NCBI GenBank assembly: GCA_002453155.1
Contig: DKGG01000053.1
Coordinates: 1-11,765 of the forward strand
DNA from: Bdellovibrionaceae bacterium UBA6776
Lineage (GTDB): Bacteria > Bdellovibrionota > Bdellovibrionia > Bdellovibrionales > UBA1609
Length of the DNA stretch: 11,765 nucleotides
Direction of reading: 5' to 3'
The position numbers and the translations under genes are program-made. The stretch's first letter is position 1; each line of letters opens with the position of its first letter. Of this stretch, positions 1-6,506 are shown one piece after another. The notes beneath the pieces were generated by a model. It searched no databases, had not been told where the DNA came from, and saw only the letters and a program-made list of their open reading frames with translations.

Positions 1-2
1 GC

Positions 3-893
3 GACCCTACGGACGTGAATTCCAACTGCGAACTGGCGCCTACTCCGCCTCAAAGGAGTTGCGATTTGGAGGGTTATCGTTCAAAGCTCCCAACGACAGG
101 GACACCCAAAGCATCCGCCATCGTAGACTATTCTTATTGCCTGTTCTATGGCAGAGACCCTGAGCCGTTAGGACGAGGATACTGGAAAGCGATGATCGCT
201 CGAGGGGGTGAGAGTGGTGTGTCAACAGCAGATCTCATCAACACTTTTTACAGTTCTGGGGAGTTTTCTGCCAATGTGGACCATCTTTCGGATGAGGCCT
301 ATGTGGACTATCTTTATCAAAATTTGTTTCAAAGAAGTGCGGATGACGGCGGGCGAACCTATTGGGCAAATCAGGTGAAAGCCAATGGTCGCAAAGCCGT
401 ATTTGATACTTTTATTCAATCTCCTGAGTTTGCGGGTCCATTGAATGTGGAAAAAGCAAAAGACAGTCTCGCCCCGGAGGTAAAATTTTTGTATCAGCGA
501 ATCCTCAAACGGAACCCTGTTCTTTTAACTAGCGATGAAGGTGTTGGTTTTTGGATTGCTTTAAGGACAATTAAAAAATTTGGATCAGGTTATACAATAC
601 AGAGAATGGCCATCGATTTTTCAAATCAGGAGGAGTTTCGAACTCTCTTCATTCCTACGGGAAGCCTTACCCCCTCTCAAGCTGTGAAACTGGCCTATAA
701 GTTCTATCTTCAGCGGCCAGCAGATCAAGAGGGATTTAGCTTTTGGTTGAATCACCTGAATAAGAAATCAGGATCAAAACCCTTGCTTACACCTTTGGAT
801 TTTGTGAAAGGTTTGGCACAAGAATTTATTCTTTCTTCAGAATTCAAAGACCGTCATCCTTGGTACTTGCCGACTCAGGCGATCGAGGAATGA
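3..893 (+). CDS. DUF4214-repeat protein, 5' end outside the window
   Basis: The reading frame is open from base 3 with no stop before it, so the true start lies left of the window; the first in-window start codon, GTG at 15, has no ribosome binding site and is probably internal. Numbering from that GTG, the protein holds four degenerate units of the form Y-x3-L-x-R-x(2-8)-D/E-x-G-x2-Y/F-W: residues 39-57, 99-117, 158-180 and 228-244. Each is followed by an F-x2-S-x-E-F-like element, clearest at 77-84 and 132-139. This pattern matches DUF4214 (PF13946), a helical repeat of unknown function found in secreted and surface proteins. Cysteines at 5, 16 and 42 would suit an exported protein. The gene ends 21 bases before a prepilin-like gene, so it is probably the penultimate gene of a pilus or surface-protein operon. 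Function is unknown; an adhesin or pilus-associated subunit is a guess. Confidence 0.85.
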   Translation, partial: DPTDVNSNCELAPTPPQRSCDLEGYRSKLPTTGTPKASAIVDYSYCLFYGRDPEPLGRGYWKAMIARGGESGVSTADLINTFYSSGEFSANVDHLSDEAYVDYLYQNLFQRSADDGGRTYWANQVKANGRKAVFDTFIQSPEFAGPLNVEKAKDSLAPEVKFLYQRILKRNPVLLTSDEGVGFWIALRTIKKFGSGYTIQRMAIDFSNQEEFRTLFIPTGSLTPSQAVKLAYKFYLQRPADQEGFSFWLNHLNKKSGSKPLLTPLDFVKGLAQEFILSSEFKDRHPWYLPTQAIEE

Positions 894-902
894 GGTTATT
901 AA

Positions 903-909
903 AAGGTGG
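903..909 (+). promoter_or_regulatory. Ribosome binding site deciding the prepilin-like start
   Basis: AAGGTGG lies five bases before ATG at 915. This favours ATG 915 over the in-frame GTG at 906, which sits inside the site. The short leader that results is normal for type IV prepilins. Confidence 0.6.
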
Positions 910-914
910 ATGAG

Positions 915-1457
915 ATGAAGTATTTAAAGGATCAACAAGGCTTTTCGCTCGTACAATCTATGATTGCGGTGGGCATTTTAGCAGTGATCGGTTTGGCCAT
1001 GACGAACTTGGTTGTGTCTGTATTTTCACGACAAGTGGTTATTGAGAAACGCTCCGCCACATTCGCAAACACGGAGCTTTTGAAGATTGCGCTTGCGAAA
1101 CCGGATATCTGCAGGGAAAATTTACAGTCTTTTGCGATCAATTTAAATTCTCCAGAATCGACCAAAGACTTCGAAATAGAAAATGTTTTTGGTTTGGATG
1201 AGAATGGTGGCTTAAATGGTAAGCCCCTCTTTTCGGTCCATGAAGGAAGTCGAGACCTGCGGGCGGTCAGGCTGAGTAACATTCGAAGATTGTGCCCCGT
1301 CAGTCGAGAGTTCGTGGCCGAAGTGCAAATGATCACCTCAATTGGTTCTCAGGAGCGTGTTCAAAGCTTTACTATCTACTTGGTCACAGACACCTCTGGC
1401 AGAGTATCGCGGTGTTCGACGGTCGCGAACAACGTCGCGGACGCACTTTGTATATAA
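915..1457 (+). CDS. Type IV prepilin-like (minor pilin or pseudopilin) protein
   Basis: This is a small exported protein with a class III (prepilin) signal. From ATG 915 (180 residues) the leader is nine residues, MKYLKDQQG, followed by F-S-L-V-Q and a hydrophobic helix to about residue 36. Prepilin peptidase (PilD) should cut after Gly9 and methylate Phe10. The usual Glu at mature position +5, which neutralises the N-terminal amine of the neighbouring subunit during assembly, is Gln here. The C-terminal domain has four cysteines (in PDIC, RRLC, SRCS and the final ALCI), suggesting disulfides, and is otherwise unrecognised. The size fits a minor pilin or pseudopilin better than a major one. 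It follows the DUF4214 gene by 21 bases and probably shares its transcript. The prepilin call is firm; which pilus or secretion system it serves cannot be told. Confidence 0.85.
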   Translation: MKYLKDQQGFSLVQSMIAVGILAVIGLAMTNLVVSVFSRQVVIEKRSATFANTELLKIALAKPDICRENLQSFAINLNSPESTKDFEIENVFGLDENGGLNGKPLFSVHEGSRDLRAVRLSNIRRLCPVSREFVAEVQMITSIGSQERVQSFTIYLVTDTSGRVSRCSTVANNVADALCI

Positions 1458-1575
1458 AGTTCTTTCGATCGCAATAAAGGTTTTGAAGTTGTTGCTCCAG
1501 AGTCGAGTGCGAAATAGACCCGACCTCTCTCCTTAAGCTTGCAAGTAAGAGTAAAATCAAATACTTAATTCCCTT

Positions 1576-2385
1576 ATGCCTGAACTACCCGAAGTGGAAT
1601 CCGTAAAAAGAACCTTAGCAAAAAAACTCCCCAAAGGGGCTCGATGGACAGAAGTGAAATTGCTTCGCAAGAACTTGCGTGTGCCCTTTCCGAAGGACCT
1701 GGAGAAAGAGCTTTTGGGAACAGAGGTGGAAGGTCTTGAGCGGCGCGGAAAATTCCTGATTTTCAAAAGATCCACCAAAGATCTTTTGAGTCACTTGGGA
1801 ATGAGTGGAACCTGGCGTGTGCTAAAAGCCGAGGAACCTTTAAAAAAGCACGATCATTTGGTGTTCGGTTTCGATCATGGAATTCGCTTTGTTTACAATG
1901 ACCCCCGTCGGTTTGGATTGGTGGATTGGGGAGGGGCCGATTCTCCGTGGCTCAAAAATTTGGGGCCCGAGCCGCTGACAAAAAAATTCAATCCAGAGTA
2001 TCTTTACGCCCTCAGCAGAGGAAAAAAGCTTCCCGTCAAAAGTTTTTTAATGAATGCGAAAGTGGTTGTGGGTGTGGGGAACATCTACGCCTCTGAAATT
2101 TTGTTTTATGCAGGTGTGAAGCCTCACCGAAAAACTCATTCACTGACAAAGCTTGAAGTTTCAAAGATTGTTGAAGAAACCAAGAGAGTCTTGAAGGTGG
2201 CCATTCAATCCAAAGGTTCCACCTTGAAGGATTACAAAATGGTCAATGGAAAGTCGGGAAGCTTTCAAAACTCTTTTCGCGTTTACTCCAAAGACGGAAA
2301 ACCCTGTCAAAGTTGCGGTGCTAAAATTCGTTCGCAAGTTTTGTCTCAACGTTCAACCTACTGGTGCCCTAAATGCCAAAAATAG
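1576..2385 (+). CDS. mutM: Formamidopyrimidine-DNA glycosylase (MutM/Fpg)
   Basis: This base-excision repair enzyme removes 8-oxoguanine and formamidopyrimidines and nicks the abasic site. The 269 residues match the family length. The N-terminus MPELPEVE supplies the catalytic Pro2 (exposed once Met is removed), Glu3 and Glu6. Lys59 in RRGKF is the conserved phosphate-binding lysine, and NDPRRFG at 108-114 holds the Arg and Phe that probe the base. The C-terminal zinc finger has Cys244, Cys247, Cys264 and Cys267, with Arg259 in QRST. Pro2 must become the N-terminus, so the ATG at 1576 is fixed by the chemistry. No Shine-Dalgarno sequence precedes it (the last bases are TTAATTCCCTT), which suggests weak or leaderless initiation. 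It heads a probable operon with the MFS and LTA-synthase-like genes, 118 bases after the prepilin-like gene. MPELPEVE distinguishes it from Nei. Confidence 0.97.
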   Translation: MPELPEVESVKRTLAKKLPKGARWTEVKLLRKNLRVPFPKDLEKELLGTEVEGLERRGKFLIFKRSTKDLLSHLGMSGTWRVLKAEEPLKKHDHLVFGFDHGIRFVYNDPRRFGLVDWGGADSPWLKNLGPEPLTKKFNPEYLYALSRGKKLPVKSFLMNAKVVVGVGNIYASEILFYAGVKPHRKTHSLTKLEVSKIVEETKRVLKVAIQSKGSTLKDYKMVNGKSGSFQNSFRVYSKDGKPCQSCGAKIRSQVLSQRSTYWCPKCQK

Positions 2386-3548
2386 ATTTGAAAAACAGAA
2401 CACACCTTTTGGTGATGATGTCCTACATGAGCCTTCTTATTTTAGGATTGATGGACAACATTCGTGGCCCCTTTTATCCGGATCTCCTCTCGGACTTGAG
2501 TCTTTCTGCCACTAAGGGATCCCTGTTCTTTGCGGTGGCTTCCTTTGCCGCTCTGGGAGGAAATTTTTTAGGTTCTTTTTTGCTCGGTAAAGTGACTGCT
2601 CACGGATTGATGAATTTTTCAGTCATGGGATTGGGAGTTGGATTTTATGCCATTGGGTGGTCCGAGGGCTTTCAAGCGCTGATTGGATCTTGCATCCTAT
2701 TTGGGGTTCATTTTGGACTTTTGAATGTGGCTCAAAATGTGGTGGTTCAAAAAAATGCGCCATTGATGTATAGGCGCCGAATTTTTAATGGCCTTCATGC
2801 CATGTATGGACTGGCTGCATTGATGGCCCCGCTCTTGGCTTCGGGATTTATTGAAGTGGGTTGGAATTGGAAGAAAAGTTTTATGGCCGTAGGATTGATT
2901 TCGGCCTTAATGGGCTTTAGTTTTTTGATTTTTGGATTTTCTTGGAAAGAAGAAAAACTCCAATCAGAGGAGCACGCAGATAACCAACAGCCACTTCATT
3001 GGAAGCCGGCACTTTTACTGGCAACGGCTTTGGCGGTTTACATTATGGGCGAGCTTTCACTTTCCACACGTTATCCACTTTGGGTTCGAGAAAGCTTGGG
3101 TTTATCGGCTCAATCAGCAAATTTTTATTTGGCCCTCTTTTGTGGGGGACTTTTTTTAGGACGTCTCCTTTTTACGTTTGTTCATTTCCACAGTCTTTCT
3201 AACAAAGTCATTTTGGCCTTGAGTGCGGGGCTCGGAATGGTGGCTTATGCTTTGGGTCTTTTGGTGCATCCGGTGATGGCGGGTTTTGCTGGATTCTTTA
3301 TGGGGCCTTTTTTTCCCGTGGCTCTGGATGAAATGTCTCATCGGTTTGGAATCCATGCCTCGCGGGTGATCGGGTGGAGCATCACCTTGGGATCTGTTTT
3401 GGTGGTGACCATGCACTTTGTATTGGGTGTTTTGACAGATCACTATGGCATCGAAAGATCTTTGTGGATGGGACCCAGTGCCTTGCTTGGGGCGGTGATC
3501 TTGATTCTACTTTTTCCAAAGGGGTCGGATCCTCTTCAAAGAGATTGA
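2373..3548 (+). CDS. Major facilitator superfamily transporter, FucP/FHS-like
   Basis: A 391-residue inner-membrane protein with about 12 hydrophobic segments in two halves, joined by a charged cytoplasmic loop at about 191-211. The first half has GLMDNIRGPFYP (25-36) in TM1 and an Arg-rich turn plus LHAMYG around 134-146. The second half opens with YIMGELSLS (223-231), whose Glu227 sits like the acidic residue in TM7 of the fucose/glucose permease (FHS) branch of the MFS. I infer a proton-linked transporter of a sugar or other small molecule; the substrate cannot be read. The ATG at 2373 overlaps the end of mutM by 13 bases and has no ribosome binding site of its own, so translation is probably coupled. 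Met15 or Met16 (ATG at 2415 or 2418) are alternative starts that keep all membrane segments. The next gene begins 25 bases after its stop. Confidence 0.88.
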   Translation: MPKIDLKNRTHLLVMMSYMSLLILGLMDNIRGPFYPDLLSDLSLSATKGSLFFAVASFAALGGNFLGSFLLGKVTAHGLMNFSVMGLGVGFYAIGWSEGFQALIGSCILFGVHFGLLNVAQNVVVQKNAPLMYRRRIFNGLHAMYGLAALMAPLLASGFIEVGWNWKKSFMAVGLISALMGFSFLIFGFSWKEEKLQSEEHADNQQPLHWKPALLLATALAVYIMGELSLSTRYPLWVRESLGLSAQSANFYLALFCGGLFLGRLLFTFVHFHSLSNKVILALSAGLGMVAYALGLLVHPVMAGFAGFFMGPFFPVALDEMSHRFGIHASRVIGWSITLGSVLVVTMHFVLGVLTDHYGIERSLWMGPSALLGAVILILLFPKGSDPLQRD

Positions 3549-3563
3549 ACTCTTTTGGATTTC

Positions 3564-3570
3564 GGGAGGA
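3564..3570 (+). promoter_or_regulatory. Strong ribosome binding site before a GTG start
   Basis: GGGAGGA lies three bases before GTG 3574 (four from the end of its GGAGG core). It supports the GTG. The next in-frame Met, at residue 28, would remove the first membrane segment. Confidence 0.75.
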
Positions 3571-3573
3571 ATT

Positions 3574-5529
3574 GTGTTTGAAAATTTAAAGAAGTTCTTG
3601 GTTTTTCCTCTTTTTGTTTTAGGCCTTTACACTCTCACCCGAATTCTATTTTTTGAAATGAACCCCCATCTTTTTACAGAGGTCTCGGGCTCGCAAATTT
3701 TTTGGTCCTTTTTGTATGGTCTTCGGTTTGATTTGTCGGCTCTTTTTATGAACAACGGTTTGCTCCTGCTGTTTGTGGTTTGCGCTTCCATGGAAAAAAA
3801 GTGGCAACAGGTGTTGGCTCGCTGGTACTTCACACTGACCAACAGTTTTTTTCTAGGTCTGAATGTCATGGATTCGGAATTTTACAAGTTCAATGGAAAA
3901 CGCTTTGGAAGGGATTATTTGGACAACACCGAGGATCTTCAAAGGCATTCCTTGAGTGCCATCTTGACCTACTGGTGGCTGTTTTCGATCTTTCTCGCTG
4001 TGAGCCTTATTTGTTATTTTGCCTTTCCGAAACTTCTGAGAGCGACTCTTTCCAAGTCCTCTGGGGGATTTTTCAACTCGCTGAAGGGGAGGGTGGTTGG
4101 TTCCCTGATTGTCGTTGCGATGACAGTCATTGCGGTTCGTGGAGGCTTGCAATTCAAGCCCATCACTTTGGTGACGGCCTATGCTCAAGGTTCTCAGTCT
4201 TTGGGCGCACTTGTGTTGAATACGCCCTTTGTTTTCTTCAAAGGTCATAAGTCCCATTTGCAGTCCGCACCGGTTTTTATTTCGGACCGTGAAGAAATGT
4301 TTCAGATTGTAGAGCGCTTTCGAAAGGACTCTGTCCCGTTTCCACCAGTTTCCGGAATTGAGAACGTGGTGGTGATGGTGATCGAAAGTTTAAGTTTAGA
4401 ATACACGGGCTTGGTTCCTGGACAAATCAGCTACACTCCCTTTTTGGATCAGTTGGCACAGCACTCCATTGTGTTCACTCAAAACTATGCAAATGGACGC
4501 CGCTCCATTGAAGCCATGCCCTCGATTTTTTGTGGCCTTCCCTCTTTGGTGGAAACTCCCATCATCACTTCGTCTTTGAGTCAGAATGAACTTCACTGTT
4601 TGCCAGAGGTTTTGGACAAGCAAGGCTACAGTACAGCTTTTTTTCATGGCGCTCACAATGGCTCCTTTCATATGGATGCCTTTGCAGCAAAGGCGGGGTT
4701 TCAGCGCTTTGTGGGTTTTGATGAGTTCCCGAATGCTTCGGAAAATGAAGACGGTCACTGGGGCATTTTGGATGAGCCCATGCTTTTGTACATGGCTTCA
4801 GAGCTTGGGAAGATGAAAAAACCTTTTTTTGCAGGTGTTTTTACTTTGAGTTCTCACCATCCTTATTTCATTCCTGAAAATTTGCGGGATCAGTTCAAAG
4901 AGGGGCCTTTAGAAATTCACAAGAGCATGGGATACGCGGATTACTCCCTTCGCCAATTTTTTGCGAAGGCACAAAAGGAAGATTGGTTTTCGAAAACTTT
5001 ATTTGTTATTACAGGGGATCACACTCAAAAGAACTTTGAGAAAAAGTATCAAATCTTTACGGGCAACTACCGCGTACCCTTGTTCTTTTATTCCGAGAAC
5101 TCGAATTTCAAAGAACGCTTTTTGAAACATAAAAATTCTTTGGAAGCCAAAGTGACTCAAGGGGCGGATGTTTCAAAAACGGTGTTGCAAGTTCTGGGAG
5201 TGGATCCAAAGGTCAGATGGCCGCTTTTTTCGGGGAATGCTTTGGATCCTAAGGAGTCCGGATTGGCAGTAAACTTTGATGGGTTTCAGTACTGGCTTCG
5301 CGCGGGCGACCAAGTCGTGGCCGTGGATCGCTCGGGCAAGTTGACTCAAGATTTGATTGTGGACTCAAAGGGCTTTGAAGCCCAAAGATCTTCGATTGAT
5401 CCGAATGAAAAGGTGCGAGTTTTGGAATCTTTAGTGAGCTTTTTCAATCAATCCATGCGTCAAAATTCTGTCTACAAAGTGCGAGAGGGTCAAAAATCCA
5501 ACCCGCCACCGTCAGTAAACCAATTTTGA
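3574..5529 (+). CDS. LTA synthase-family membrane phosphotransferase (sulfatase-like)
   Basis: The 651-residue protein has the LtaS layout. Five membrane helices (about 9-27, 52-71, 81-98, 131-151, 173-189) come first, then a linker and an alkaline-phosphatase-fold domain outside the inner membrane. Metal and active-site elements are present: Glu271 in VMVIES, the nucleophile position Ser311 in NGRRSIE (Thr in S. aureus LtaS), HGAHNGSF, the SSHHPY motif with His428/His429, and Asp482-His483 in TGDHT. Related enzymes move phosphoglycerol or phosphoethanolamine from phospholipids to teichoic acids, periplasmic glucans (OpgB) or lipid A (EptA). In a Gram-negative cell, modification of a periplasmic glycan or lipid is more likely than true lipoteichoic acid; the acceptor is unknown. 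The last ~120 residues run past the catalytic core and end in a polar tail. It is the last gene of the mutM unit and meets a convergent gene two bases beyond its stop, with no hairpin terminator visible. Confidence 0.9.
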   Translation: MFENLKKFLVFPLFVLGLYTLTRILFFEMNPHLFTEVSGSQIFWSFLYGLRFDLSALFMNNGLLLLFVVCASMEKKWQQVLARWYFTLTNSFFLGLNVMDSEFYKFNGKRFGRDYLDNTEDLQRHSLSAILTYWWLFSIFLAVSLICYFAFPKLLRATLSKSSGGFFNSLKGRVVGSLIVVAMTVIAVRGGLQFKPITLVTAYAQGSQSLGALVLNTPFVFFKGHKSHLQSAPVFISDREEMFQIVERFRKDSVPFPPVSGIENVVVMVIESLSLEYTGLVPGQISYTPFLDQLAQHSIVFTQNYANGRRSIEAMPSIFCGLPSLVETPIITSSLSQNELHCLPEVLDKQGYSTAFFHGAHNGSFHMDAFAAKAGFQRFVGFDEFPNASENEDGHWGILDEPMLLYMASELGKMKKPFFAGVFTLSSHHPYFIPENLRDQFKEGPLEIHKSMGYADYSLRQFFAKAQKEDWFSKTLFVITGDHTQKNFEKKYQIFTGNYRVPLFFYSENSNFKERFLKHKNSLEAKVTQGADVSKTVLQVLGVDPKVRWPLFSGNALDPKESGLAVNFDGFQYWLRAGDQVVAVDRSGKLTQDLIVDSKGFEAQRSSIDPNEKVRVLESLVSFFNQSMRQNSVYKVREGQKSNPPPSVNQF

Positions 5530-5531
5530 TT

Positions 5532-5732
5532 TCAATGCATTTTGTGATCTTTGCTTCGGGCCATGACTTTGCACTTGGGACAAGTGGCCTCTTCGCGAAG
5601 AGTGTAGTTTTCTAGGTAACTTACCGCTTTTATTTCAAGTATCGAATTACATAGAGGGCAGGTGTTTTGGTTGCGAATAAAGGTTTCGTACAGCTTCTTT
5701 TCCACATCATTTGACGGCATTCGAATTTTCAT
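5532..5732 (-). CDS. Small zinc-ribbon protein
   Basis: A 66-residue protein with two CPxC knuckles, Cys25/Cys28 and Cys51/Cys54, spaced C-x2-C-x22-C-x2-C, the pattern of a four-cysteine zinc ribbon. No signal peptide or membrane segment is visible, so it should be cytoplasmic. The N-terminal 24 residues are polar and likely helical; the C-terminus is basic and His-containing (SKDHKMH). Such proteins often bind nucleic acid or a protein partner, but no family is recognised and no function is claimed. The chosen ATG at 5732 has AAGAGGA just upstream; the frame is open 12 codons further, to an ATG at 5768, but that start has no comparable site. It converges on the LTA-synthase-like gene and diverges from the chalcone isomerase-like gene. 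Confidence 0.75.
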   Translation of the reverse strand: MKIRMPSNDVEKKLYETFIRNQNTCPLCNSILEIKAVSYLENYTLREEATCPKCKVMARSKDHKMH

Positions 5733-5854
5733 AATTCCTCTTTGTCTCGATTCCCGTGGATCTTGCAACCCACGTCGGTGTCTTTGTTCAGAAGAATTGC
5801 AAAGCCTGCGCCAGGTGGATTAAGGTCAAGGAATAGGGCATTGAAGGGGGAGCG
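5733..5854. promoter_or_regulatory. Divergent intergenic region
   Basis: These 122 bases separate the start codons of two divergent genes and must hold the promoter of at least one of them. Visible are the ribosome binding sites at both ends (AAGAGGA on the - strand at 5736-5742 and a G-rich AAGGGGGAG on the + strand at 5844-5852) and two TTGCAA sequences at 5763-5768 and 5797-5802. No convincing -35/-10 pair could be placed for either strand. Confidence 0.4.
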
Positions 5855-6493
5855 ATGAAAAAGATTTTTGTTTCTGCAGTGTTGATGTTGGCGTTTCATA
5901 ATCCGGGTTTTGGCGGCGAACTTTATGGCATTGAATTTCCCGATCAAATTCAATTTGAGGGTCAAAAGTTGCCTCTTCATGGAATGGGTCTTCGGTCTGT
6001 TCAAAGATTTGGATTCAAGGTCAAAGTGTATGTGATCGGACTTTATCTTCCAGAAGTTTTAAAGGCAGATTTGAAATCTAAGGACAAGGCCGTGAAAGGC
6101 AAAGAATCCAAAGAGGCTAAGAAGTCTGGTGAGAAATCCGGCGTTTTTAGTGAGAATTCCTACCCGAAGGTTTTTCGTATGGTTTTTAAACGGGGAGTGG
6201 ATTCCGAAGACATCGAAAAAGGTTGGAAAGAAAGCTTTAAAAAGAACTGCGCTCCAGATTGTGAGGCAGAAGAAGCCAAGCTTAAAAAGTTTAATGGGAT
6301 GATGTCGGACATGAGATCGGATCAGAGCATTGAGGTCGTGGTCTATAAAGACAAAGTTCATGTGGACGTGAAAGGAAGAAAGCCGGCCAAAGGTTCCATC
6401 GAAGGAGAGCGTTTCGCTCGCATCATCGAAAACATTTGGCTCGGCCCCTATCCGCCCAATCAAGAGTTGAAGGACGGACTTCTTGGTAAATAA
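5855..6493 (+). CDS. Secreted chalcone isomerase-like protein
   Basis: A 212-residue protein with a Sec signal peptide (cut probably near Gly20/Gly21, then ELYGIEFP). The mature part resembles the bacterial chalcone isomerase-like family (PF16036 type): a core with GMGLRSVQRFGFKVKVYVIGLYLP (split here as GMGLRS at 43-48 and KVYVIGLYLP at 57-66), then YPKVFRMVFKRGV, a helical middle, and a C-terminal block ending FARIIENIWLGPYPPN. Members with this architecture are periplasmic and generally lack the plant enzyme's activity; I infer binding of a fatty acid or other lipid, not flavonoid chemistry. A Lys/Glu/Ser-rich insert (about 70-96) interrupts the fold just after the YLP strand and looks like a disordered surface loop. 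Two nearby cysteines in NCAPDC could form a disulfide. A G-rich ribosome binding site precedes ATG 5855. The gene appears monocistronic and ends 13 bases from the convergent M23 gene. Confidence 0.8.
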   Translation: MKKIFVSAVLMLAFHNPGFGGELYGIEFPDQIQFEGQKLPLHGMGLRSVQRFGFKVKVYVIGLYLPEVLKADLKSKDKAVKGKESKEAKKSGEKSGVFSENSYPKVFRMVFKRGVDSEDIEKGWKESFKKNCAPDCEAEEAKLKKFNGMMSDMRSDQSIEVVVYKDKVHVDVKGRKPAKGSIEGERFARIIENIWLGPYPPNQELKDGLLGK

Positions 6494-6506
6494 TATTTTT
6501 TGAATT

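Noticed and set aside
906..914. GTG at 906 as the prepilin-like start
   Set aside because: It falls inside the likely ribosome binding site of ATG 915, which gives a normal nine-residue prepilin leader.
1538..1545. CTTGCAAG palindrome, with TTGCAA also at 5763-5768 and 5797-5802, as a shared operator
   Set aside because: The motif is too short, the flanks do not match and three copies in 11.8 kb can arise by chance.
1539..1569. Promoter upstream of mutM (TTGCAA with TACTTA, CTTAAT or TAAAAT)
   Set aside because: No combination gives both good boxes and good spacing, so it is not listed as a feature.
5520..5540. Shared terminator between the convergent LTA-synthase-like and zinc-ribbon genes
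   Set aside because: The stop codons are two bases apart and no stem-loop is seen in this stretch.
5733..5768. N-terminal extension of the zinc-ribbon protein to ATG 5768
   Set aside because: It has no ribosome binding site, and the extension would code through the strong site in front of ATG 5732.
6494..6506. Shared terminator between the convergent chalcone isomerase-like and M23 genes
   Set aside because: Only 13 bases, including a short T run, with no stem before it.
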